A stretch of DNA of 63,500 bases from Spirochaetaceae bacterium (GTDB lineage: Bacteria; Spirochaetota; Spirochaetia; SZUA-6; DRHE01): NCBI GenBank assembly GCA_020353535.1, contig CP070696.1:3336777-3400276 (forward strand), in the 5' to 3' direction. The notes under the pieces were generated by a model, which saw only the letters and a list, made by a program, of their open reading frames with translations, was not told the DNA's origin and made no database searches. Shown piece after piece: positions 1-8,041 of this stretch (its first letter is position 1; every line of letters starts with the position of its first letter). Made by a program: the position numbers and the translations under genes.

Positions 1-407
1 AGTTTGCCGAAAGCGTGCGCTACGAAATCGCCAAGCTCAGCCGGGTATACGAGACCAACCTTGTCTTTCATTCCATTGACAACCGCTTCACCCTTCCCAA
101 GAGGGACTTGAAGCTCAACGTCGTGCACAACATCCGAAAACTGCAGAGCCTGGATATCGACTGTACCCCTCTGCATATAGGTCCGGATCGTTTCATTTCC
201 GTCGACATGATGCTGAAGCGGGTTGAGGGTCTGTTTAATTTCAGGGAGCGACCGGTCGTACCATTGAAGTCCTACCTTACCCTGGAACACGATAAGAATG
301 AGGTGTTCATTCACAATCCCCATCTGGCAGCCTACTATGGCAACAAACTCAACTACATCCTGAGCAAGGCCGAGGAGTTGAAGGAAGCTTCCCTGACTTC
401 TCCATAG
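1..407 (+). CDS. C-terminal fragment of an unrecognised protein (cut by window edge)
   Basis: The reading frame is open from base 3 and ends at 407, so about 134 C-terminal residues are visible and the true start lies outside the window. I do not recognise the family. The segment is soluble-looking, with no membrane segment, and mixes basic and hydrophobic residues. It ends in a Tyr/Asn-rich stretch (H-N-P-H-L-A-A-Y-Y-G-N-K-L) followed by a Lys/Glu helix. An internal GTG at 15 is unlikely to be the real start because no ribosome-binding site precedes it. It converges on the next gene with a 20-nt gap and no visible terminator. Confidence 0.55.
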   Translation, partial: FAESVRYEIAKLSRVYETNLVFHSIDNRFTLPKRDLKLNVVHNIRKLQSLDIDCTPLHIGPDRFISVDMMLKRVEGLFNFRERPVVPLKSYLTLEHDKNEVFIHNPHLAAYYGNKLNYILSKAEELKEASLTSP

Positions 408-427
408 GCACACGGCCGGGGCAGTTA

Positions 428-1099
428 TCAGTCAGGCCTGGAAGTGGCGGCGATATCGCCCAGCAATCCCGCGATCCGTTTCCAGTGGTCCCGCATCTTC
501 CGGCGCTCGTCCTGGGAGGGCAGCTTTTCCTGGTGAAAGGTGAGGGTTGTTTTCGTTTCCGATTTCGGCGTCACTCGTATCTGCAGAATCGAGTGAGTCT
601 GCCACACGGGGAGCTGCCAGCGCATGCGGACGTGGGAGCCGTTCTGGAAGGTGGTGGTTGAGACCCGTATTCCGGAAGCGCTCTGGCCGTCAAGTGTTTC
701 CAGAGAATCAAGTCCGGTCGCAGCTGCGGTCGAGTCGGACCTGCTACCGAGGTGACCGGATTTATGGGTAGGCTCGCCCGTATTCGGGACGGAGGTGATC
801 AGGCTGACACCCCTCGAGGATTGCAGGCAGGCCCACACCTCGTCGGCCGGAGCATCGATGGTCTTACTGATCCCGATTTGAAACAGCCCGTCCTGGGTCT
901 GACCGAGGACGCGCCGGCCGATCTGTTTCTCGTACTCGACCGTGATCTCCTGGGCCCACCAGAAGGAAACCTCGTGGGATCCATGGAGAAAATCGGCGAT
1001 CTCTTTGTGAGAAGCCTCCGCTTTTCCCGCCTGCCGAATGATCTGAAACCATTGCGCCTTGGAGCGTCCGGTGGCCTTTATTAGGGCTGAATCGTTCAT
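428..1099 (-). CDS. SRPBCC-fold protein with an N-terminal DUF4287-like region
   Basis: This 223-residue protein has two parts. Residues 1-60 resemble the small DUF4287-type helical domain (T-G-R-S-K-A-Q-W-F near the N-terminus, then a His-Lys-Glu-rich helix and a conserved W-W-A-Q-E stretch). Residues 70-215 look like an SRPBCC/AHSA1 beta-barrel (I-D-A-P-A-D-E-V-W, and a late F-H-Q-E-K-L strand followed by a long C-terminal helix containing W-K-R-I). SRPBCC proteins bind hydrophobic ligands; which one cannot be told. ATG at 1099 is the start. It is transcribed in the same direction as the two genes to its right but separated from them by about 80 nt. Confidence 0.65.
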   Translation of the reverse strand: MNDSALIKATGRSKAQWFQIIRQAGKAEASHKEIADFLHGSHEVSFWWAQEITVEYEKQIGRRVLGQTQDGLFQIGISKTIDAPADEVWACLQSSRGVSLITSVPNTGEPTHKSGHLGSRSDSTAAATGLDSLETLDGQSASGIRVSTTTFQNGSHVRMRWQLPVWQTHSILQIRVTPKSETKTTLTFHQEKLPSQDERRKMRDHWKRIAGLLGDIAATSRPD

Positions 1100-1178
1100 G
1101 GTATTGTAAAGCTAATCAGGTTGGGGGGTTGTTTTCAACAAAAACCTGTCGAGCGGAATAACGACCGGATCACGTGAC

Positions 1179-2108
1179 TCAGGCCGTACCGAAATGCTCG
1201 AGCACCCGCAGCGCCCGCAGGGTGTTCCACCGGCTCGGTTCCCCGACCCTCTCCATTTCAAAGTGGGTTTGTCCCGGATGCCGGGCCTGCAGCGGCCACC
1301 GTCCATCTGCCCGCCTTTTTTTCATCAGCACAGCAAGCGCCCCTTCCATCCTGGAGTCGTAGCCGACCCGCACCGCCCGGAAATAGTCCAGGGCACGCAG
1401 GATGTCGTAGCGCCAACGGGAGGGATAGGAGAGCATCAGCATCTTCTTGTCGATGACCAGGCCGCTGTGATCGGAGCGGAATAACCTGTGAAGGAGGATA
1501 AACTCCCTGCCTTCCCGTTCCACCGTGCGCAGCTCCTCCAGCCGATAGCCGTAGCCGTTGCGGGCATATTCGGCGATTCCCTCGATTACGGATAGGGTCG
1601 AATGCAGTGAACTGTGAACCGCCCCGGATCTGTTGTACTGGCAGTTGAATCCTCCGTCAGCCAGCTGTTGGCACAGGATAAAATCCACAAGTGAGCGCAG
1701 CTGCCCCTCATTCGCCCGGAAATACGAGGCCACATTCAAGAACATGCCGGTCATGCAGACATCGCTCTGTTTGATCGTTGGCGACGGGTTGATGCCGCCG
1801 TCGCCACCCTTCTCGCTGTGCAGTACCATGGCCACGGTCTGCTGTATAGAATCGGTCTGAGGCGAAATGGCCAAATTCTTCAGGTCGAGCAGGGTATAGT
1901 GAGTCGAGGTCCATTTCGGCTGATAGTAGGCCCTGCCCCAGTGCCCGTCGCTGCGGCGAAGGGACAGAAATCGAGCCCCCCAGCCTTCGCCGGCAATACG
2001 CTCTCTGAGCACGGGCTGTTCCGACTTCAGCAAATCGCGCTGCACCTGATACTGGATGGAAACATCACCGTCAAGCAGCCACTTTTGCACCCCACCGGCA
2101 TCCATCAC
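1179..2108 (-). CDS. Terpenoid-cyclase/prenyltransferase-fold protein (alpha-alpha toroid)
   Basis: About 309 residues with three repeats of the toroid signature: a D-G-x-W/F turn (D-G-H-W-G, D-G-G-F-N, D-G-R-W-P) after a helix. This is the fold of squalene-hopene cyclases and protein prenyltransferase beta chains, but the protein is about half the length of a hopene cyclase and no D-x-D-D acid motif is visible. It is therefore probably not a triterpene cyclase. Proteins of this size are usually left as hypothetical. The AlkZ-type gene upstream stops at 2114, and an AAGGAGG site lies just before it, so GTG 2108 or ATG 2105 fits better than GTG 2117. The two genes are probably cotranscribed. 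Confidence 0.6.
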   Translation of the reverse strand: MMDAGGVQKWLLDGDVSIQYQVQRDLLKSEQPVLRERIAGEGWGARFLSLRRSDGHWGRAYYQPKWTSTHYTLLDLKNLAISPQTDSIQQTVAMVLHSEKGGDGGINPSPTIKQSDVCMTGMFLNVASYFRANEGQLRSLVDFILCQQLADGGFNCQYNRSGAVHSSLHSTLSVIEGIAEYARNGYGYRLEELRTVEREGREFILLHRLFRSDHSGLVIDKKMLMLSYPSRWRYDILRALDYFRAVRVGYDSRMEGALAVLMKKRRADGRWPLQARHPGQTHFEMERVGEPSRWNTLRALRVLEHFGTA

Positions 2109-2113
2109 GGTTT

Positions 2114-3244
2114 TCACCTCCTTCTGGCGGACACAGGGTCGATCGGGCTCTGTATCGGTCCTTGTTGAATCTCCACGGATGTCTCACAGAAACAGCCGTA
2201 ACGTGCCGCGATCGTTTCCATAGCCCGCGTTTCGTCCTTGCTCAAAACGCGAAAGGGTGCGACGAGTATCGTTCTTGGTGCTTTATTTTTGTTCTGCCGC
2301 CACACCCCGACCACTTTTCCGTTTACGATGATCACCGGCTTGAGCATGCCGCCTCCGGCATTTACCGTTTTAGCGAATGCCGGATCGAGGGCCGCGCTCC
2401 GATCTTTGTAGCCCAGCAGATACTCATCGAAAGGAGGAAGAAGCAAGGCCGATTGCGTACAGGGAGCCGCGACGGCCCCCTGTTGATCCCTCCCGGTCCA
2501 CAATTTGTTATTCCCTGTGGTGATGGAATGCAGGAATGAAGCGTTTCCGAGGGCTTGCCAGGCCAGCGATGCAGGAAAACCGGACCACCAACAGAAATCG
2601 TGGACCGTCGCGGGTCCGTGACTGGTGAAGTAGCGCTCGGCCAGCATCGTGAGCGCATCGGTTGTATTGAAGCCGGCTGACTCGTTCTGCCGGGGGAGAG
2701 ACATATAGGTAGATTCACGGCCGCGGTTCGGACCGAGGCAGATCAAGCCCGCCAGAGCGGCTCGCTGCAGCAGGTAGGGAGCCCGCTGTCCCTGCGTCGA
2801 AATACCCTGCTTTTCCAGCAGAGTGCAGATCTCGTTTCGCGTGCGCGGCCGTTCCTCAGCTTCCAAGAATCTCCGGATCAGCCGATTGCTCTTTTCGAAG
2901 GTCGTCTTATCCAGCCGCAGCTGCCCGTACCGTCTCTGATTTGTCGCAATGACCAGTGGCGCCAGCAGCGGCAGGATCCAGGATACGTCGGCGGCGGCAA
3001 GGAAGTGCAGGGTACCTCGATAAGCCCAGGTACGAATGATTTGTTGGTTTGCGATCGCCTTCTCGACGTCCGCATCGGTAGACCCCGGCAGGCGAATCCC
3101 GATAGACCATTTTGCACCGTCGTAATCCTGAGCCTGGATTCCCCCCAGCCCGGCCACGATCTGCTGGATGCTGTTCCCCTCGGGTGCGTGCAGGAGCTGG
3201 GCTGCCATACGCAGGGAAACGATATCTTCAGCACTCAGGTCCAT
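2114..3244 (-). CDS. AlkZ-type winged-helix DNA glycosylase
   Basis: A 376-residue member of the HTH_42 (winged-helix DNA-binding, AlkZ/YcaQ) family, whose studied members remove alkylated or crosslinked purines from DNA. The catalytic Q-x-Q signature is visible as Q37-A38-Q39, followed by D40. The mid-protein D-F-C-W-W-S-G and the late L-L-P-P-F-D-E-Y-L-L-G-Y block are the other family hallmarks. The Q-x-Q rather than Q-x-D form points to the AlkZ branch, not YcaQ/AlkX. ATG 3244 has no Shine-Dalgarno, but a TACACT -10 box ends 7 nt before it, so a leaderless message is likely. A paralogue lacking the motif lies at 6359-7459. Confidence 0.75.
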   Translation of the reverse strand: MDLSAEDIVSLRMAAQLLHAPEGNSIQQIVAGLGGIQAQDYDGAKWSIGIRLPGSTDADVEKAIANQQIIRTWAYRGTLHFLAAADVSWILPLLAPLVIATNQRRYGQLRLDKTTFEKSNRLIRRFLEAEERPRTRNEICTLLEKQGISTQGQRAPYLLQRAALAGLICLGPNRGRESTYMSLPRQNESAGFNTTDALTMLAERYFTSHGPATVHDFCWWSGFPASLAWQALGNASFLHSITTGNNKLWTGRDQQGAVAAPCTQSALLLPPFDEYLLGYKDRSAALDPAFAKTVNAGGGMLKPVIIVNGKVVGVWRQNKNKAPRTILVAPFRVLSKDETRAMETIAARYGCFCETSVEIQQGPIQSPIDPVSARRR

Positions 3245-3251
3245 GATCTGT

Positions 3252-3281
3252 AGTGTAGCAGCTTCGGCATCTGGCTGTCAG
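3252..3281 (-). promoter_or_regulatory. Promoter of the AlkZ-type gene, leaderless geometry
   Basis: On the minus strand CTGACA (plus positions 3276-3281) and TACACT (plus 3252-3257) are spaced by 18 nt. The -10 box ends 7 nt before ATG 3244, placing the predicted transcript start at or one base from the initiation codon. Confidence 0.4.
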
Positions 3282-3345
3282 GTGAGGACTCCGGGATTCC
3301 TTGGACGGGGATACTGAAACCCGTGCTGGCGAGCCTTGATCGCTG

Positions 3346-3374
3346 TTGATTATGATTGAACCTCCGCCTATATT
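3346..3374 (+). promoter_or_regulatory. Promoter of the YrdB-like gene
   Basis: TTGATT (3346-3351), a 17-nt spacer and TATATT (3369-3374) stand 10 nt before ATG 3385. The in-frame TTG at 3346 is the -35 box, so starting the protein there would be wrong. The predicted leader is only about 3 nt. Confidence 0.4.
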
Positions 3375-3384
3375 AGTGCTTGCC

Positions 3385-3753
3385 ATGGGCACGCACCCTG
3401 TTAATCTGGTTCTGCGCTTTATGCTCGAGTTAGCAGCCCTGTTTTCTCTAGGATACTGGGGATGGTCTGAACACACCGGGCCCCTTCGCTTCATCCTGGT
3501 TGTTGCTGTTCCGTTGGCAGCGGCTGGGATCTGGGGCATCTTTTCCACACCCGGTGACCGCAGCAGATCCTCCAAATCAATTGTCCCGACCCCTGGAATC
3601 CTCCGTCTCGTGCTGGAGCTGCTCCTGTTTGGCGCTGCGATTTGGGCGTTGTATACGGCGGATAGACGAATCGTAGCCTTGATCTATGCCGGGATCATTG
3701 TCCTGCACTACGGATTGTCTTACGATCGGATCGTCTGGTTGGTGAAAAACTAA
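3385..3753 (+). CDS. YrdB-like (DUF2568) small membrane protein
   Basis: 122 residues from ATG 3385, with four predicted membrane helices separated by short polar loops. The first helix carries N-L-V-L-R-F-M-L-E-L-A-A-L, the pattern of YrdB/DUF2568 proteins, and the third repeats a R-L-V-L-E-L-L-L-F motif, giving an internal two-fold repeat. The cellular role of the family is unknown. ATG 3385 is preferred over TTG 3346 and ATG 3352 because a promoter overlaps those upstream codons. There is no Shine-Dalgarno at the chosen start. Confidence 0.65.
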   Translation: MGTHPVNLVLRFMLELAALFSLGYWGWSEHTGPLRFILVVAVPLAAAGIWGIFSTPGDRSRSSKSIVPTPGILRLVLELLLFGAAIWALYTADRRIVALIYAGIIVLHYGLSYDRIVWLVKN

Positions 3754-3754
3754 T

Positions 3755-3784
3755 TTGCTCCTTTTGCTGCCAAAGCATTAGAAT
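3755..3784 (+). promoter_or_regulatory. Candidate promoter of the class III cyclase gene
   Basis: TTGCTC (3755-3760), an 18-nt spacer and TAGAAT (3779-3784) lie just after the preceding stop codon. The gene it would serve has a GGGGAGAGGA ribosome-binding site about 8 nt before ATG 3822. Confidence 0.35.
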
Positions 3785-3821
3785 TCATGATGAGTTCGGC
3801 ACTGGGGAGAGGATTTATCCG

Positions 3822-4349
3822 ATGAAGGATTTTATGGGGCTTAAAGACGGAGATACCGCAAGCGCCTTGGTTTGCGTCACAGACATTGCGGATTTTACCC
3901 GCACCGCCTCATCATTGTCCCTTGAAGGGATCGCCGGGCTGTTGAAACAGGTCAGCTCGATCATCGCAAGACGGATAACAAATACCGGCGGTCGTGTGGT
4001 CAAATACATCGGCGATGCCTCTCTGTTGGTTTTCCCGCAGGAGGATGTCGATGGGAGTATCCGGGAACTGTTGTCTATGAAGCAGGAGATCGAGGAGTAC
4101 TTCGCGTCCACCTATCCCGCCCTGGCGATCACTTTCAGCGCTCATCTTGGGCAGATCATAATCGTGCGTATTGAGCCGTTCGAGAATTTGGATATTCTCG
4201 GTCACACGGTGAACACAGCATGGCGGCTTGGGGCCCGGGCCCAGCGCGGTGGTTTTGTCATCTCCCAACCTGTATATGATGCACTGGAAGAAACGACGCG
4301 GGTCAGGTTTCACAGGATTACTCCTCAGGCCGTGTATGTGGCCGGTTGA
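3822..4349 (+). CDS. Single-domain class III adenylate/guanylate cyclase-like protein
   Basis: This 175-residue protein is little more than one class III nucleotidyl cyclase domain. Visible motifs are the first metal Asp in V-T-D-I-A-D-F-T (near residue 24), the second metal Asp in K-Y-I-G-D-A-S-L-L-V-F (near 67), an H-L-G-Q strand, and V-N-T-A-W-R-L-G, which carries the Asn and Arg that stabilise the transition state. The enzyme is therefore probably active, making cAMP or cGMP; the base-specifying residues cannot be assigned with certainty. Most such domains are fused to sensors, and here there is none. It is flanked by unrelated genes and converges on an outer-membrane protein gene. Confidence 0.75.
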   Translation: MKDFMGLKDGDTASALVCVTDIADFTRTASSLSLEGIAGLLKQVSSIIARRITNTGGRVVKYIGDASLLVFPQEDVDGSIRELLSMKQEIEEYFASTYPALAITFSAHLGQIIIVRIEPFENLDILGHTVNTAWRLGARAQRGGFVISQPVYDALEETTRVRFHRITPQAVYVAG

Positions 4350-4359
4350 AGAGCAAGCG

Positions 4360-5037
4360 CTACTTATTTGGATCCCAGGAGAGGTTGATCCCGAATTCGT
4401 TATTGAACCGATTACTCGCCGTACTGTCGGCACCCGAATGCAGACGAACGATGCCGCGATAGCGCCCGCTCAGGCGAACCGCCGGATTGATTTTTGATTC
4501 GAAGCTCAGCCCCGCGGTATAGGTCTGCTGCCTCTTGTCCTGGTTTTGATACAGATCGAACACTCCCCGAAACGAGGGGGTGACCTTCAATTGTTGCAAA
4601 ACTTTGAAGGTAAGCTCGGTTTTGGCCAGCAGGCTGATGAGGTCGACGGAATCCGGTTGGTCGTACCAGGTTATCTTGGAGCGAAACTCAGAACGCCAGC
4701 GAAGGCGATCGCTTACGTCCCAAACGTAGTCGGGATTCAGGTAGAGGTAGGTGTAGTTGCCAATCCCGTCGTCGTAGAACTTGCCGGACACAGCGGTGTA
4801 CAGATTCGTAGTGAATCCGTCGCTCCACTGCTCTTTGATCCTGAGAGTGATTTTGTGGCGCTGGGACTCGTGTTCCAGCTTTGCCACATCCTCTTCCTCT
4901 ACCTCTTCCGGACTCATTTCCTCGAATCCCGCACTTCCATCGTAGCGCAGGAAGAAAACCGGGCGTTTAATTTCTTGAGCCACGGCCAGCACAGCCAGGA
5001 GAAGAAAAACGGCGATCCACGAAAAGCTTCGGTTCAT
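4360..5037 (-). CDS. Putative outer-membrane beta-barrel protein
   Basis: 225 residues. Residues 1-20 form a signal peptide with a likely A-V-A cleavage site before Q-E. An acidic stretch (about residues 38-52) follows, and the rest is alternating polar/aromatic strands rich in Tyr, Trp and Asp typical of a small beta-barrel (about eight to ten strands), ending in L-S-W-D-P-N-K. It resembles DUF481-type or spirochaetal outer-membrane proteins in style, but I cannot name a family. ATG 5037 has a GAGGAGG site about 8 nt upstream. No partner genes flank it. Confidence 0.55.
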   Translation of the reverse strand: MNRSFSWIAVFLLLAVLAVAQEIKRPVFFLRYDGSAGFEEMSPEEVEEEDVAKLEHESQRHKITLRIKEQWSDGFTTNLYTAVSGKFYDDGIGNYTYLYLNPDYVWDVSDRLRWRSEFRSKITWYDQPDSVDLISLLAKTELTFKVLQQLKVTPSFRGVFDLYQNQDKRQQTYTAGLSFESKINPAVRLSGRYRGIVRLHSGADSTASNRFNNEFGINLSWDPNK

Positions 5038-5205
5038 CTCAAGCGGTCCTCCTCATCATGCTTTGGTTCGTTCATTATAAATAGCTCCCGGAAGATTACA
5101 ATTTCTTGTAGCCGAACCGTCTCGGTTGTATGATGGACAGCTGAACAGGACAAGGACTGGGATCTTGATTTTTCTCGTGGTGAGGCGCGCTTGGTGGGAG
5201 GAAAG

Positions 5206-5850
5206 TTGAAGATTCTCTGCTACGGGGATTCCAATACCTGGGGATTCAATCCCCGAAACGGTGCGCGATTTCCCGAAGAGATCCGCTGGCCGGGAGTATT
5301 CCGCCGTTGTTTGGGAGAGGGCTATGCGGTCATCGAGGATGGATTGAACGGCCGGACGCTCTGCGCCTTTGCAATGGAGGGAGATCCTCTTAACGGCTCG
5401 GAGCACCTCGTTTTCGTTGTCGGTGCGCACAAAAGCCTCGATCTATTGATCTTCTACCTGGGAATAAACGACCTGTTTGTAGATCCCCAGATATCGGTGG
5501 AAGGAATGGCCGGGGAGCTGTCAGATACCTTGGACACAATTGGAGAACTTGATCCATCGATGAAGCTGCTTGTTGTGGCCCCGCTGCCGGTTAACGTGGG
5601 TCGTGAGTACGATGCCTACTACCACGAGCAAATCGAGAAATCCTTCCGGCTAGCCGCCGAATTGGAGCGCGTGGTTGGTCAAAAGGGGGGCTATTTTCTG
5701 GATCCATCTCGAGTCATTGCCGCCAGCAGACGCGATGGTGTTCACATCGAGGCGGAGGAGCACATAAAACTGGGATTGCATCTCTGTACGTTCGTGCGGG
5801 ATATTCTCTCCAATCTCGATAGCTCATCCGGCTTGAGTTCGGCCCGGTAA
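5206..5850 (+). CDS. SGNH/GDSL-type hydrolase (arylesterase-like)
   Basis: About 214 residues of the SGNH esterase fold. Block I is K-I-L-C-Y-G-D-S-N-T-W-G, with the nucleophile Ser at residue 9; a Gly within N-G-R-T gives an oxyanion residue; block III is Y-L-G-I-N-D-L; and the catalytic Asp-His pair is in R-D-G-V-H-I. The G-D-S-N-T-W-G form is typical of the arylesterase/acyl-CoA thioesterase-I-like branch. No signal peptide is seen. TTG 5206 fits the family start and follows GGGAGG by 4 nt; TTG 5191 would add five residues. The substrate is unknown. Confidence 0.7.
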   Translation: MKILCYGDSNTWGFNPRNGARFPEEIRWPGVFRRCLGEGYAVIEDGLNGRTLCAFAMEGDPLNGSEHLVFVVGAHKSLDLLIFYLGINDLFVDPQISVEGMAGELSDTLDTIGELDPSMKLLVVAPLPVNVGREYDAYYHEQIEKSFRLAAELERVVGQKGGYFLDPSRVIAASRRDGVHIEAEEHIKLGLHLCTFVRDILSNLDSSSGLSSAR

Positions 5851-5879
5851 AATGGTATCTGATTAGCGAGGTATTTGCC

Positions 5880-6341
5880 GTGGAGGACACTGTCGTACAG
5901 ATCGTTGCCGTGACGGAGCAGGACCTGCCGGATTTGGCTGAATTGTACAGGCAGTTCCGGGGGGAGGAATCCTCTTTGGCCCACATGCTGGAAGCGTTCC
6001 GGAGGCTGAATCATGATACGAATTACACAATCCTCGGTGTGAAGAGCGGAGGCAAGCTGGTCGGATCTGTTATGGGAATTCTTTGCGAGGAGCTTTATGG
6101 CCAATGCCGATCCTTCATGGTGGTGGAGGACATGATCGTTGATGAAGCCCATCGCCGGAAAGGTTTCGGATCCCTGTTGATGCGGGCGATCGAGGAGCGG
6201 GCGCTCTTGCAAAACTGCAGCTACCTAATGCTGGTGACTGACTCCTCCCGCCGCGACGCTCTCGCTTTCTACAAATCCCTCGGATACGATCCGCACGAAT
6301 ACAGGGGATTCAAGAAGTATCTTGAGAGTGTGGCGAAGTAA
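5880..6341 (+). CDS. GNAT-family N-acetyltransferase
   Basis: 153 residues with a complete GNAT fold. The acetyl-CoA pyrophosphate loop reads R-R-K-G-F-G-S-L-L near residue 97, preceded by the V-E-D-M-I-V strand, and a late F-Y-K-S-L-G-Y motif supplies the usual Tyr. The acceptor is unknown. GTG 5880 follows a GCGAGGT site by about 8 nt. It is followed after 17 nt by the AlkZ-like paralogue and may be cotranscribed with it. Confidence 0.7.
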   Translation: MEDTVVQIVAVTEQDLPDLAELYRQFRGEESSLAHMLEAFRRLNHDTNYTILGVKSGGKLVGSVMGILCEELYGQCRSFMVVEDMIVDEAHRRKGFGSLLMRAIEERALLQNCSYLMLVTDSSRRDALAFYKSLGYDPHEYRGFKKYLESVAK

Positions 6342-6358
6342 ACAGGAGCAGGCGAATC

Positions 6359-7459
6359 GTGAATAGCGCAGAAAAAATCCGGCAGTGGTCCTGCCGGGTT
6401 CAGAATCTGAACGCCCATGAAAAAGACGTTGGGCCGGTCCTGCGGGAGATCATCGGAGTGTACAGCTCCCATCCTTCCGGGCCGCTTTCGCTGTTCGCCC
6501 GGGTTCCCTCCCTCACTGCGGAGGAATTTCTCGAATTGGAGAAACAGAAACGGATCTACCGCATCCCCGCCATGAGGCTGTCGGCCTATTTGTTGCCCAG
6601 AGAAACAGCGGCTACAGTTTTTTCTGCAACGATTCCCCCAGCGTCGGATCCGGTGTGGGAGAAGCGATACACTCAGAAGGGACGTAGAGTTCCCCCAGAG
6701 AACTACCAGCACTGGCGACAAGAGGTTCTGACGGCAAGCGGCTCTCCCCGGACCGCTGCGGAGATCCGGGATGCGGTGGGAGTGCCTGAGGATGTCATAA
6801 AACCACTGTTGAACCGATTAGCCTTCGAAGGTGTGATACTGAGAATCGGCGCCGACAGTGTGCGCTCGAATAGCCTTCGCTACGTGTCCACCGCCGCCTG
6901 GGCCGGGAACAGCTTTGCCCGGGTGGAGGAAGAACAAGCCGCCGCCTGGCTCGCATCCCAGTATCTCCGTGCCTTCGGACCAGCACGACTCAAGGATTTT
7001 CAGTGGTGGACCGGACTGAATAAGAAGCAGGCGGAAACGGCACTATCGGTGAACGACACCACCGACATTGGGGATGATTGCCTCATCCTGACCAAGGACC
7101 TTCCCGGATTCGAGGGATTCACGGCTCCAACAGGCGACAGCCTTGCCTTATTACCGCAATGGGACAGCTACACCATGGGGTATGCTCCTGACGGAAGGAG
7201 GAGGTTCGTCACCCCGGATATGCAGCAGCGGATCTACGGAACCCTAGGCGCCACCGGCGGGAACGCCTTGGGCACTGTGTTGGTCAACGGACTTGCCCGC
7301 GGAGCCTGGACATCCCGGTTCGCCGGAAATACCCTTAAGATCAGGTTGGACCTGTTCGAAAAACTCGGCGACCGTATGCATTCGGCGATGATCGATCGTT
7401 TCAATGCAGTTGCCCGTTTCCTGGGGGCCAAAGAGGCAGGATTTGAGGAGACGAACTAG
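6359..7459 (+). CDS. Winged-helix (HTH_42) protein, AlkZ-family paralogue without the Q-x-Q motif
   Basis: 366 residues, colinear with the AlkZ-type protein at 2114-3244. Shared blocks are the mid-protein F-Q-W-W-T-G-L and the late L-L-P-Q-W-D-S-Y-T-M-G-Y. At the N-terminal site where AlkZ enzymes carry G-x-Q-A-Q, this protein reads L-S-L-F-A-R-V-P-S, with no Gln pair. Loss of both catalytic Gln suggests a DNA-binding protein or an enzyme with a different mechanism. GTG 6359 follows CAGGAGCAGG. It ends 2 nt before the next GNAT gene, so the two are almost certainly cotranscribed. Confidence 0.65.
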   Translation: MNSAEKIRQWSCRVQNLNAHEKDVGPVLREIIGVYSSHPSGPLSLFARVPSLTAEEFLELEKQKRIYRIPAMRLSAYLLPRETAATVFSATIPPASDPVWEKRYTQKGRRVPPENYQHWRQEVLTASGSPRTAAEIRDAVGVPEDVIKPLLNRLAFEGVILRIGADSVRSNSLRYVSTAAWAGNSFARVEEEQAAAWLASQYLRAFGPARLKDFQWWTGLNKKQAETALSVNDTTDIGDDCLILTKDLPGFEGFTAPTGDSLALLPQWDSYTMGYAPDGRRRFVTPDMQQRIYGTLGATGGNALGTVLVNGLARGAWTSRFAGNTLKIRLDLFEKLGDRMHSAMIDRFNAVARFLGAKEAGFEETN

Positions 7460-7461
7460 GG

Positions 7462-8025
7462 ATGGAGCCTGTCGAGTTGGTGATGGTCAGGGACGATCTG
7501 TCGGAGCTGCCGCGCTACAACCTGCCGCCGGGCTTTTCCTGTAGAATGTTTCAGAGAGGGGATGAGAACCTCTGGGCTCAGATCGAAACATCCGCCGGCG
7601 AGTTCGCCACCGCCGACCGGGCGATCGGGCATTTTCACAAAGAGTTCGGCATCCATCAACGGGAGCTCTGCGAACGCTGTATCTTTATAGATACCGGAAC
7701 GGGTGAATCGATCGGCACGGCCATGGCCTGGTACGGTACTCTGCTACCGGGCGGTATTGCGGGCAGGCTGCATTGGGTCGGAATTCGGAAGAATTATCAA
7801 GGGCTGGGGATGGGGAAACCGCTGGTAAGCCGGGCCATGCAACTGCTGTCCACCTTGCACGATCGGGCTTATCTGACCACGCAAACGAGCAGCTATGCGG
7901 CGGTAAAGATCTATCTGGACTTCGGCTTCAAACCGTACATCACGGATAAAGTCCAGGAGTCGGGCTGGTCCATGATGTCGAAGCGCTTGGGTTTTCCTAT
8001 TATCCCTATTTCTTATAGTCTGTAG
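7462..8025 (+). CDS. GNAT-family N-acetyltransferase
   Basis: 187 residues. The acetyl-CoA-binding loop is visible as N-Y-Q-G-L-G-M-G-K-P-L near residue 111, after the L-H-W-V-G-I strand, with a late A-A-V-K-I-Y-L-D-F-G-F motif. The N-terminal half (about 60 residues) is an extra lid region. It follows the AlkZ-like paralogue by 2 nt and precedes the DJ-1/PfpI gene by 16 nt, so the four genes from 5880 to 8635 look like one operon. The acceptor substrate is unknown. Confidence 0.7.
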   Translation: MEPVELVMVRDDLSELPRYNLPPGFSCRMFQRGDENLWAQIETSAGEFATADRAIGHFHKEFGIHQRELCERCIFIDTGTGESIGTAMAWYGTLLPGGIAGRLHWVGIRKNYQGLGMGKPLVSRAMQLLSTLHDRAYLTTQTSSYAAVKIYLDFGFKPYITDKVQESGWSMMSKRLGFPIIPISYSL

Positions 8026-8041
8026 TCCAGGAGGCCGATCG

